Positions 24,830 to 35,784 of a DNA stretch of 64,000 bases are shown here, piece by piece. The DNA is from Eonycteris spelaea (lineage: Eukaryota > Chordata > Mammalia > Chiroptera > Pteropodidae). The DNA lies in NCBI GenBank assembly GCA_003508835.1, contig PUFA01000070.1:5022001-5086000 (forward strand), written 5' to 3'. How positions within the stretch are numbered: the stretch's first letter is position 1; every line of letters starts with the position of its first letter. The notes under the pieces are model-generated. The model was not told where the DNA came from and made no database searches. It worked only from the letters and a program-made list of their open reading frames with translations. The position numbers and the translations under genes were made by a program.

Positions 24830-27319
24830 CTAAAAAACAAAATAAAACAAATCAGTGGTTAGCTTAGCTCAATATATTTCACTGTTTTTAACAATAAATT
24901 TATCTACAGAGGCTTTAGAAAAAATGCAGATCTCCGATGAAAAGCAACTACTATTAAATTCATCATCATAGAATAAAAGGTATTGGATACTTGAAAAAAT
25001 CAAGAAACATTTTTGGAAAATTTATTATTTAACTGAATATGAATAACAATATTAAACAGTAACAGAGAGTTTAGAAAGGTATTCTACTGATTTACAAAGA
25101 TACCTGGGTACATAATGAATACCTTCAATATTTATGATGAGAAAGTTTACTCAAAATATAAATACAACTCTGATCAAAGATACAGACATACTTAAAGATT
25201 TTAGTACTTGTTCTCAAGCAGAAAACCTTTAAAAATTGATACAATTTCAGTTAGCAATAGCTATCACATCACTATGTATGTTAAAATAAATATTTTAAAA
25301 TAATTCCAAATTACTGCTGCCAAAATATTCAGCTATGCCCTGTAACTGATATGTTAGTTTTCCACCCTAAGATGACTTTGTTTGACCTTTAAATGAACTT
25401 AGTAATTCTATGCAATGGAAAAAAAAAAAAACTCTGCTAAACATGCAACCAATAAAACAGAAAAATAAAAAATATGTATATATTAGAGTCACCTTTTTAA
25501 TAAGTGTATTTCCTTTTGATCTTCTAAAGGGTAACTCTAGGATTTCAGTCATGAATACTGTTGCTGAAAATAGTAATCAGCCTGATATGTGATACATTAG
25601 ACAAATATGGTAAAAGGGAGGCTCCAAATGGCTGTTGTACTCAGGAGCTTCGCATTAATTTAGTAAGACACTTAAATATTCCTTTCACTTTCAAGGAAAT
25701 TGTTTTAGCTCAAAAAATTCAAATGTAGTTTATCTAGAATTTAATGTCAAACTCAACGCTAATTTCTATGATGCTCTGTCATATATATTTTCCTACTGCT
25801 GTTTCAGGTAACAGCCTGCGCTTTCCTTCCATTAATCAATTCATTTTCCAACCAATATATAAACTGTCTCTTAACTAATGAAGTTCATTTTATCTTACAC
25901 TTATTTACTTTGAGATTAAGAATGTATCAAAAGATACCATAACATTTAATTTCATCATACTGCTTGTAGCTGTATTTAAGTAGAAAAACTAGGAATCAAA
26001 TATTCCTGTCAATCATAAATTTCAGTTCTTGGATCCAATATCTGAGTAAGAATCCTAAAATAATATATTAAGATAGCTACTAATTACTGATAAGTTGCTA
26101 AAACTGACATACCTACAGGCCTCATTTTTATGCGGAAAAAAATGGAATAACCAACAATAGATCAGGTAATGGGATAAAAAAAAGAATAAAATAACAAAAA
26201 ATATGAAAATCCCTCATTAAGATTATATTGAGGTATATACTTTCTAAATTAGCATAGCTTTTTTTTTAAATACAATTTTCATAACACTAATAGACATTTT
26301 CCTAGAAAGAACCTGGTGATTTAACTGTCAGGAAGTCATTGTAAACAATAAAAATAAGACATCTAGATTACATCGAAGTCCACATTTTACTGGGATTCAG
26401 AATTTTTCTCATTTTTTCTTCTCCCCAATAGTATCTTACATGGCTAAAAACCTTCATCATCACTACTAAGAATATTACTAATATTTTTGTATTTGACTAC
26501 TTCCAAAAGTAGTGTATTAAAAAGCTGTTCTTTTAAAGAAAATGTTTACCCACCAATTACTTTTATTTGAAAAGAACTATATTATATAAATGATTAAAGC
26601 CTGAATAGCACCATAGCAAAGAAAAATTATCATATTTATATAACGTCTTTTAGATTTATTTATATAAACTTCTACATTCATTAAAAATGTTTGCACTGAA
26701 AATAATCATTTAAAATGATAGGTAAGAAGACTGTGTAACAAGAAGAAACAGGCTTATTAAAAACAGGGTACAAAGTATATTTATCTAATTATTGCAACCA
26801 TTAAAATATACATTTGAAATAAGACAATGAATATCAGAAATAACAGTTAAGTTTCAGAATTAGAGATGAATGTTTTTGTAAATAAATTATATGTTATGTT
26901 ATTATAAATAAGGAGTAAGCACAAGATGAAATCTGGCTCTCTGTTAAAAATTTAAGACTTACGACTATACAAAAACAATTCCATTAATTCAAGGCTACAT
27001 TAAAGGTAAAGTCTTTTTACTAAGTTAGTGATGGAAACTCAAGTTTATGCTGAATTAAAACAAATATTATTTCTATTTATTTTGCTATAAATATTAGAAA
27101 GCATTTTGTACTAAACCATGTAATATATTTAATAAATCTAATGTAGTCCACTCTTTACATAAGCAGATGAAAGTTTCACAGAAACTTTACTTCATTCCAA
27201 CTGCCTACTTCTCTCCCTTTGGAAACAGGAAATAATTTTTGAAGAAATTTGGTACTGCACACCAATTTGATAACACCAGGAGTAATGGACACTTACTATT
27301 TTTGAGGAGTTAGCTACAT

Positions 27320-27510
27320 TCATTTTTATAGCACTTACTGAGCACCTGTGTGCTTGAACAACAGGCAAATTAGGCCTAGTCCCTGGACTCAAGGTAATAA
27401 CACCTAGTAGTAAAGACAAACAAGTAGAGAAGTATAACACAACTATGAAATCATAGGTGTTAATGCATAACAAACAAATCTGACATGTGATATTTATCCA
27501 TAAATACTGC
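27320..27510 (-). mobile_element. L2 fragment, short
   Basis: TTACTGAGCACCTGTGTGCT, then TAGTCCCTGGACTCAAGGTA, follows the reverse complement of the L2 3' region. An open frame on the minus strand across this region is a by-product. Confidence 0.55.
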
Positions 27511-27857
27511 AGGATATATTTATTCAAAAACAAGGACTCAAACATAACTATATCATTATCATACCTAAAATAATTAAAATGAACCCCTTCATATCAAATA
27601 TTTGGTCAATGTTCAAATGTCACTGCTGTCTCATTTTTAATATAGTGTTTGAATCAGGACTTTCAAATAAACTTGCACATTACAACTGACTGATAAAGTC
27701 TCTTAAGTGTATTTTAACTGACAAGTTAACCACCTACCTTTTTTATTCTTGCAAGTTTTAAGACTAGTTTATAGATGGTGAGATACAAGATGTAAATAAT
27801 ATCTAGTTACACCTCTTTTTGTGATGTTGGCAGGCATAAATTACCCATTGCCTAGAT

Positions 27858-28080
27858 CAGGGGTGGGCAAACTATGACCCACAGGCTAAATCTGACTTGC
27901 CATCTATTTCTGTAAATGACATTTTACTGGGACATAGTCATACCCATTCATTTATGGATTGTGTATGGCTGCTTTTGCACTCAAAACAGCACAGATGAGT
28001 AGTTTCCATAGAGACCATTATCGCTCACAAAACTGAAAATACTATCTGGCCCTTTACACAGAAGTTTGGTGACCTCCATG
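27858..28080 (+). mobile_element. hAT-type MER element
   Basis: Begins CAGGGGTGGGCAAACTATGA, continues with GTATGGCTGCTTTTGCACTC, and ends in CTGGCCCTTTACACAGAAGT. This is the same family as 18119-18352, in opposite orientation. Confidence 0.85.
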
Positions 28081-28094
28081 GCCATATATTCATT

Positions 28095-29445
28095 AGATCT
28101 TTAATTTTGCTACGTAATGTTTTGTCATTTTCAGTGTAGAAAAGCAATTTTTATTCGTTCATTCCTAAGTACTTTGATATGTTGTAAACATTATTTTCAC
28201 ATTCAACTTTATTTGCTGCTGATATATAATTGGTTTGCATATACTGGACCTTATATTTGGCTACCTTCCTAAACTTAATTATTAGTTCTAATTATTCATT
28301 AGTACAATTTTTGGATTTTTCAGCATATACAATTATGTCTCCTAGAACATTATAATTTTATTTCTTCTTTTTCAATACTTATTCTTTTAGTTCTTTTCCT
28401 TGCATTATCATACTGGCTAAAACATTTAATACAGTTACCCTTCCCTTGTCCCTGATCTGAGAAAGGAGAAGAGCTTTGAATATTTTACCAATAAATGTAT
28501 TTGCAGTAGGTTTCTATTCATAGTTTTTTAAGAGTTAAAAAAAAAAATCATACATGGATATTGAGTTTTATCAAATGCTTTTTCTGCATTGAAATATTTT
28601 TCTTTTTTATTAGCTGAGACCAAAATTATAATGTGATTTTCAAAGTTAAATCAAAACTGCATTTGAAAAAAATCCAGCTTGGCTATTTTTTAAAATTGTC
28701 CTTTTTACATATTGCTGGATTTAGATTGTTAATATTGTGTTTAGGAATTAAGCATCTGTGTTTATGAGTGAGATCAGCCTGTAATTATTCTTTTTTTCAG
28801 GGTTTTGTGCTATGTTTATGCTAGCCTCACAAAATAAGTTGGGAAGCATTCCTTCTATTTTCTGGAAGAGTTTATATAGAATTAGTGTACTCCCTCCTTA
28901 AATATTTGGTAGAATATACTGGTGAAGCTTTCTGGACCGGCAGTTTTCTTTGTGGGAGGGTTTCCATTTAATGATTCTATTTCTTTAATCACAAAATGCA
29001 ACTCAGATTTTCTATTTCCCATTGTTTCTACATTGTTGTATTTTTCTAGAAATTTGTCCGTTTCAGCTAAATTTTCAATTACATAAGGCTGATCAAAAAC
29101 AATCTTTTAAGAGTTTTCAGGCTCTATGATGTCCCCTTTTAATTTCTAATACAGGTTATTTGTACTCTCACTCTTGATAAGTTTGTCAGGACTCACCTTT
29201 ATTTTACTAGTCTAATTTCATTGTTTCTATGAGTGAACTTTGTTTAGTGTTGTTTTTGTCTATTTTATTGAATGTCTACTGTACAATATTCTTTCTTGGT
29301 TAGGCTCATTTTCCCTTTCTTCTCTTAACTTCTTGGGACAACAGATTTTTAGACTTTTTTATTTTCTGATATATACATTTAAGCTATAAAGTTCCTTCTA
29401 GAATGGCTTTAGTCACCCTTTTATGTTGTATTATCATTCAGTTGA
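28095..29445 (-). mobile_element. L1 fragment (reverse-transcriptase region), antisense
   Basis: The plus strand is the reverse complement of L1 ORF2. Landmarks are TTTTTCTGCATTGAAATATT, ATGCTAGCCTCACAAAATAA and GGTGAAGCTTTCTGGACCGG. Frames are broken. It lies in sense with USP15. Confidence 0.85.
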
Positions 29446-29479
29446 AAATATTAGACAATTTAGAATACAAAAGAAATTT

Positions 29480-30250
29480 GTCTTCTGCACTATGTGGCAT
29501 GTCAATTAGGTCAGGTGGTTAATCACATTGTTCAAATCTGCTCCCAAGTTCATTCATGTGGTTGTTAGCAGGCCTCAGTTCCTCTCCAGCTGTTGGCAGA
29601 GACTTCGGTTCTTCAACAAGTAAGTCTCTCCATAGGCTGTCTGCATGACATATTTCTTCACTCAGAGTGATGGATGCAGGAGAGATCATGAGAGCACTCC
29701 CAAGTTAGAAGTATCCATATATTTATAAACTATGCAGAATTGACATACTATCACTTCTGCCGTATTTTACTGGTCACACAGTCCAACCATGGTCCAATTT
29801 GGAAGATTACACTAGAGTGTGGGTGGCAATCACTAGGGATCATCTTTGAGGATGCCTACCACAATCCACCCTCTGGTCCCCAGTAAGTCACAGTCCCTCC
29901 CCCACACGATGCAAAATATACTCACAATCCCTGCAAAGGCTAGTCTCATCTCATTATAACATTAACTCAAAGTTCATAAACTTTTCATCTCTATTTGATC
30001 CAGGTGCAGTGAGGATTTAAGCATCTTGTGTATAGTTCCTTTTGATCTACAGATCTGTGAAATAATTTTTCTGTCCCACATACACCCAAATTGTTAATAT
30101 AGCAACTTTGTAGCATCAATTCCAAATAAACCCAAACATGGTTTGGTCTACTAGAGGTTTATACCCTTGTATTTAATTGTTTTCAAACAGAAAAAAATAC
30201 CAGATAATTATGTGAGTCAGAAATTCTGGTTCTCTCCCATCTTTCTCTTC
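29480..30250. mobile_element. Possible LTR-retrotransposon-like fragment
   Basis: The passage GCCTACCACAATCCACCCTC followed by a 'gcaaaatatactcacaatccc' segment resembles a sequence I associate with mammalian LTR-type repeats. The family was not identified and the edges are guesses. Confidence 0.3.
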
Positions 30251-30521
30251 ACTCCCCTCCTCACACGAATACACTATCAAACACTTGTATAAGGTTGGCA
30301 TATCTACTTTAAGCATACGGTATTATTCTACTATGGTAATACCCTCACTTTTATAAATGGCTTTGTAGTTCCAGAAGTAAAGAAAATTGGTCATTTTTAA
30401 TGCTTCCAGACTGTAATTGTAAAACTTTAAAATAGGAAAGAAAAATATCTGCATTTTCAAGTTTTTAAAAAAATTTGTTGCAAAATATTTCAACTTTTTA
30501 TTTCATTATTTTCTAATTGTT

Positions 30522-30700
30522 TTATCAAAAAGCAGTGCTGCACAGTGGTTAAGAAAAGAGTCGAGCTGACTTAGTTTGTAAACTAATGTGACTTTCTAAA
30601 AAAGTCCCTGAATCTCTACTCCTATTCTCATTTCTTCATCTATAAAATGGGGACAATAATACTTACTGCATAGGCATTTTTTGAGAATTACTTATGTATA
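30522..30700 (+). mobile_element. MIR SINE, 5' part
   Basis: The text from GCACAGTGGTTAAGAAAAGA to CATCTATAAAATGGGGACAA follows MIR. It is cut by the Tigger element at 30701 and resumes at 31215-31278 (TTAAGTGTTTAAATAGCAGC). Confidence 0.8.
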
Positions 30701-31214
30701 CAGTAGTACACTCTTATACATGGAGGATACTTCCAGGACCCTCAGTTTATGCCTGAAACCATGAATGGTACAGAACCTGTGTATACTATGTCCCCGCCCC
30801 CCCCCCTCCCGCCCCGCTGTTTATTTATAAATTAGGCCTAGTAAGAGATTAACAACAATAACCAATATAAAATAGAGCAATTATAACAACATACTGGAAT
30901 AAACATTGTATGAAGGTAGTCTCTGTCTCTCTCTCTCTCTGATACCAATCTGATGACTGAAACAGCTACTAAATGACTAATGTGGGCAGGTAGCATATAC
31001 AGGATGGATACGCCAGACAAAGGTATAATTCATGTCTCAAACAGGATGGAGCAGGAAAACGTATGATTTCATTATGCTACTTAGAATGGCATGCAATTGA
31101 AAACTTAGGAATTGTTTATTTCTAGAATTTTTCCATTTAATATTTTTGGATCACAGTTGACTGCAACTAAGTGAAACTACATAAAGCAAAACCACAGATA
31201 AGGAAGGACTGCTG
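30701..31214 (-). mobile_element. Tigger-type (TcMar) nonautonomous transposon
   Basis: The text TGCCTGAAACCATGAATGGT, AGTAAGAGATTAACAACAAT and the end CAGATAAGGAAGGACTGCTG follow a Tigger/MER2-like consensus. It starts with CAGTAGTACACT, preceded by TA. It contains a C-rich run near 30793 and a TC microsatellite at 30920-30940. It is inserted in a MIR. Confidence 0.8.
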
Positions 31215-31278
31215 TTAAGTGTTTAAATAGCAGCTCGCCTATAAGAAAACCCTCTACATGTGTTAACCGTTGTTATTA
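31215..31278 (+). mobile_element. MIR SINE, 3' part
   Basis: Resumes the MIR interrupted at 30700, ending in the 'tgttaaccgttgttatta' tail region. Confidence 0.6.
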
Positions 31279-31408
31279 TACAATGTACAGTAACATTTTT
31301 ACAGTCTTTTTCTCAAAGATAATTGACGAGGCTTCACAATTCATTAGATTAACAACAAAATGTGAATTTTTCAAGAAAAAAAATTGTATTGTTATTTTTA
31401 ATATGTAC

Positions 31409-31539
31409 CTTTCGTGCTATTGGTTCCTGACCTTCCATCAATGTGTACCAGCTGACAAGTTTATTCCAGCCCTCAGTTGGCAATAGTATGTAATCCAATT
31501 CATCAATAAGATGCTCCTTAAGTGACTGGGCATCACCAT
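31409..31539 (-). CDS. USP15: USP15 coding exon 3 (end of DUSP domain)
   Basis: The exon runs from the CCTTTGCAG acceptor to the AAAG/GTACAT donor: 131 nt, giving two bases of a split Asp codon plus 43 codons. The peptide begins [20 protein letters not shown] and ends QEPIARK, which equals human USP15 residues about 74-116 as I remember them. It contains the C-terminal part of the DUSP domain, with the acidic DELDYILLP strand and the [10 protein letters not shown] segment. The frame is intact and both splice sites are canonical. Exon 3 follows a 13.2-kb intron 2 and is separated from exon 4 by a 6.6-kb intron. Confidence 0.97.
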
Positions 31540-32734
31540 CTGCAAAGGAAAAACAAGCTCATTAAAAAAAAAAAGTATATACCTCAATACTTTGGTTGTG
31601 TAAATTACAAATTACTTAAATTCATAAAGACTTATTTAAATGTTTCAATGAGTTGTGAAGAAAGTTCTGAAGAGGTTCACACCTAAATCTACATATTCCA
31701 ACATAAACTTGCTTGAAAAAGTTCCAACGCTTAGCATTCGCTAACAGGATTTAAAAACTTAATTTTTTTTAATTAGGCTCTTAAAAATAAAAGAAGGTAT
31801 AACTGTTAACCAAGGGACCTGAAAGAAGAGTTTCCCAAATATGCTCAGTATCAGAGATCCCTAACATGGTTTAGTGGTCATTCTAGCATTAGATGACGAA
31901 GGAAGCTCAGAAACAAACCAATAACCTTTACAATGACACCAAAGCACATGGGAGTCCTTGTAAACCATGTGAGTCCCTGGAAACCATGACAGACAGGGCA
32001 TCCTGTGAACCAACTCATTACTCCAGAAGGCCCATGATCTAGACTCCTTCTCAGATCTAAAGTGGAAGTAGTTTTTCAGATGTGATTCTATGATCCATTT
32101 TCAAAATTTTATTAAATTAAAATTTTAGTATAAGGCAAGCCAGAGATATAGAAGCAATACCTTGAGTTATACCTATATCACAGTACTAATTAGAGATTCA
32201 TTTATTATTATCTGGCCCTTTACTTGAATTTCCAAACAGAAATAGTTTATTGGGTTATATACAACATAAAGGAGATTTTCTCATTCTGAGCTAGTCTTAC
32301 ATTAACGAACATGAGAAACCAAAATGTTGTTGGTACCATTTCAATATGAGAACATACTATTCTTACTAGATATAACAATATAAATCAAGAAGCAGGAAAA
32401 ATGCTAAAGGGATTAAAGAAAATTATTCTATCTAGGATCAATCTACAATCATAAAATCACATTAAACTTTGAGAAAACTATGGTTCACATACAGCGCAAA
32501 ATGGGAAAGCTCTGAATCATTTATAGTACAGAATTCAATAGCAGATGCCAACTGTTAATTTTTAGGCTCAGTTTTTTAAAACCTTAGTTGTAATTTTTAA
32601 ATTCTTGATGATAATTTGCAACATATTTTCAGAACCTTCTGAAGGTGAAACTTAAATATTCTAGATCCCTGTATGAACAATGTACTATTGAGACATAATA
32701 CGGTAGATAATGGTTCTTCCAGTGGGGGCCCTCT

Positions 32735-33959
32735 TCGTAGGTCCAAGCAGCTCAGGTGGCAGGAGGAGCAGCAAGATGCCAAGCAGCTCAGCTTTGTGAA
32801 GGCTCTTGGGAGGCTATGGCCTGCTGGCACCCAGCCCACAGCTGCCCCACGCCATGATGTCCAAGAGGAAGGTCAGCTCTGCCAAGGGGGTGGCAAACAA
32901 GGAGCTCAAAGAAGGCTGGAGAGGATATCAGCTAAACCTGCTCCTGCAAAAATGGAAACAAAGCCAAAAAGGTGGCAGAAAAGGATAACTCTGCAGACAA
33001 AAAGTGCAAACAAAAGGGAAAAGGGGAGCAAAAGGATAACAGTCCTAAGTGGCCAACCAAGAAACTAAAGATCTACCTGCAGAAAACACAGAAACGAAAA
33101 ACCAGGAGAGTCCAGCCTCTGATGAAGCAGGAGAGAAAGAAGGCAAGTCTGATTAATATCATACACCATGCCTTATCAATGGTCTGTCTCCCTTCTTGAA
33201 CAATCCAGAGGAATATTTTTATCAACTATTTCCTAAGTCCAAGTTTTTTAGTAGCTCTAGAAACATTTTTAAGGAGGCAATTCCACCTCACCCCACTTTT
33301 TAAAATGTAAATGTTTTTTTAAAAGAGTTGAAATTATTTGTTGGTTGTTTATCGTTTGGTACAACCAAACAAATAGTGGGAATTGAATACGGGAGGCTTT
33401 GATTGCTTGGGTGTCAGTTTAACATTCCACAGATGGGGGTAGTTTTTACATCCTATAATACAAGCACACTAAATGGCAATTTGGAGTCAGTCGTGCATTT
33501 AACTTATAATTTATAAATGTCGTGAACATTTATAAATTATTTCTATTCCACGTGTTTGGTAGAACTATTTCTTCTCAAAGAAAGCACTCCTTGATCTTGG
33601 CTCTCCCTGTCAGAATTTTGCACCCTCTGTAACATTTTTGGTCATGGTAGTCCAGTTTTCCTAGTTAACTTGTTAATAGGCTCTGAAAGATTGCAAATTT
33701 GATATGTGCTATATATATTAAACTGTGACTTAGTAAAAGCATACCAATATTTGGAGGTTTGGTACTTGACACTCTATTACAGAAAATTAGCCTCCAAATT
33801 TTAAGCTGGAAAGTCACTGGAATAACTGTTCAGAAAAGAATCAGAACCATATGACTTTTTAGTCTTTTAGCATGTATGTTAAGAATTGTGTATAAACCAA
33901 AATGTCCATGTACTTATCTTAAAAATCACTAATAAAAATCTTGATTATGAAAAAAAAAT
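32735..33959 (+). pseudogene. HMGN1P: HMGN1 processed pseudogene
   Basis: An intronless copy of HMGN1 mRNA, the nucleosome-binding high-mobility-group protein, on the plus strand, antisense to USP15. The ATG at 32857 begins MSKRKVSSAKG (HMGN1: MPKRKVSSAEG). The frame then shifts: a second frame carries ISAKPAPAKMETKPK, the nucleosome-binding/linker part, and a third carries KDNSADKKCKQKGKG. At least two frameshifts and further substitutions make it noncoding. A long HMGN1-like 3' UTR follows, with a poly(A) signal AATAAA at 33931 and an A-rich tail at 33950-33958. The lack of introns, the tail and the full 3' UTR show L1-mediated retroposition. The 5' limit is approximate, and I did not find a clear target-site duplication. 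Confidence 0.88.
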
Positions 33960-33984
33960 ACACCAGGGAACCATGATATCTCAG

Positions 33985-34250
33985 AGAATCCTCAAAACAA
34001 TATTATGAGACAGGCATCTCCATTTTGGATTAGAAAATATTAGAGAAACTGCGTAACTTGTCCAAGATCATACATACAGAAAATTGCAGGTACAGTGGAA
34101 GGTATTATTAAAAACCCTGTAATCTCAATTGATTTCCAAAACACCATTATGAAGTAGATATCTTCATTTTTATTAGTAAATAGATTCAGGTATTGATATA
34201 CTTACCCAAGGTCACAAAGACAGAAAATTATACAGATTGGATTACAACAC
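33985..34250 (-). mobile_element. MIR-like fragments
   Basis: Two passages, AACTTGTCCAAGATCATACA and TACTTACCCAAGGTCACAAA, are the reverse complement of the MIR 'gtgaccttgggcaagtta' segment. These may be two diverged MIR copies in tandem. Confidence 0.55.
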
Positions 34251-34484
34251 AAACATATTTACTCTATCGTCCATTTTTCTCACTCTAACAAACCACATCT
34301 AAGAACTGAGAAAAATTAAAAATTAAAATTAAGACTTCTATGCTGTTTTCCACAATAATTTAAGAGTTTGGGTAAATGATTTGATTTTGTACCAGAACCT
34401 AAGTAATAATTTGTATCTAGTGCACATAATAAAATTATCATTTTTATGTGGGGAGAATACCTCTAAACAAAAATAGCTGATATT

Positions 34485-35778
34485 TGATATATAATTGACA
34501 TACAATAAACTGCCCGTATTTAAAATGTACTATTTGATGTTTTGACATATCAATACAAGTGTGAAATCATCACCACTACCAAAATGATGAAGATATTCAT
34601 CACCCCCAAAGGCTTCCTCGTAGCTCTCTGTAATCTCTCCTTCCTGTCCATCCAAGGTCCACCATCCTGTCCCCAGAGAACCACTTATCTATGTTTCGCA
34701 ACTATACACTATTTTGCATGTTTTAGAATTTTATATAAAACTGCGTTCCATTACTAAGAGTAAATCTGCATTTACTAGATTCATATAAAAATAGTACATA
34801 CTGTTTTCTTTGGCTTCATTTATGCTGCATAATTTTCTTGAGATTCATTCATATTTTTAATGTATCAAAGTTCATTCTTTTTAATTGCTGAGTAGGATAT
34901 GGATATACTATAATTTGTTTACCCACTCAGCTGTTGGATGGGCATTTTGGGTCGTTTCCTATTTTCTTATTATAACACTGCTATGAACATTCGTGTTCAA
35001 GTTTTCATATGGATATATGCTTTAATACCTAGGAATGAAATGGCTAATTCCTATGGTAAAAAAATGTTTAGCTTTAAAGAAATTTCAGACTATTTTATTC
35101 CCAGAAACAGTGTAAGGAAGTTCTACTTGTATCCTTGTCAACACTTGGTATGGGTCAGTTTTAAAATATTAATCATGTTAATACATGTATAGTGGTTTTA
35201 ATTTCCATTTCTCTAATGACTAATAATGTTGAGTATCTTTGCATATACTTTTTGAAAAACTCTATCTTCTCTGGTGACATCTGTTCAAATCTTTTGCCCG
35301 CTTTTCCCACAGGGCTTTATGTTTTCTTAATACTGTTTCAAGAATTCTTTATTATACACACAAGTCTTTTACCAGGTAGGTGGTTTACAAATATTTTCTC
35401 CCACACTGTGGTTTTATCTTTTTCATTCCCTTAACAGTGTCATTTGAAGTAGGTTTTATTACTGATAAAATGTAATTCATCAATATTCTTCATTTATCAA
35501 AGAAATTTTATCAAATTTTCTTTGTATCATATTTAAGAAATCTTTGCTTAAGACAATGTCATAAAATTTTTTCCTTTTTCTATAAGTCTTATAGGTCTGG
35601 GGTTTTACACTGAGGTCTGTGATTTGTTTTGAGATAATTTTTATATGGTACCAGATATGGATCAAAGTTCAAGTTTTTTTTTGCAAACATATACTTAATA
35701 CTCAAGCAGCATTTGTTTAAAAGACTATCCTCCCTTCACTGAATTTCTCCTTACATCTTTGTCTAAATTCAATCTACC
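34485..35778 (-). mobile_element. Old L1 3' part, antisense (host of the nested block)
   Basis: The plus strand gives the reverse complement of an L1M 3' UTR and the ORF2 end: ACACTGCTATGAACATTCGT, CTTGTCAACACTTGGTATGG, TTTGCCCGCTTTTCCCACAG. It breaks at 35778, where a younger L1 begins, and appears to resume at 41490 with AATCAGTTGACCATGC, the next text in this L1. Confidence 0.8.
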
Positions 35779-35784
35779 ATGGAG

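Larger units (their letters stand above)
24830..31408 (-). other. USP15: USP15 intron 3 (about 6.6 kb)
   Basis: Bounded by GTACAT and TTTTTTAG on the minus strand. From 24830 to about 27300 I see only AT-rich sequence without a recognisable element. The part from 27320 to 31280 is almost wholly repeats, listed separately. Confidence 0.9.

Noticed and set aside
27192..27545. 117-residue minus-strand frame
   Set aside because: It overlaps an L2 remnant, has no recognisable domain and no splice or promoter context.
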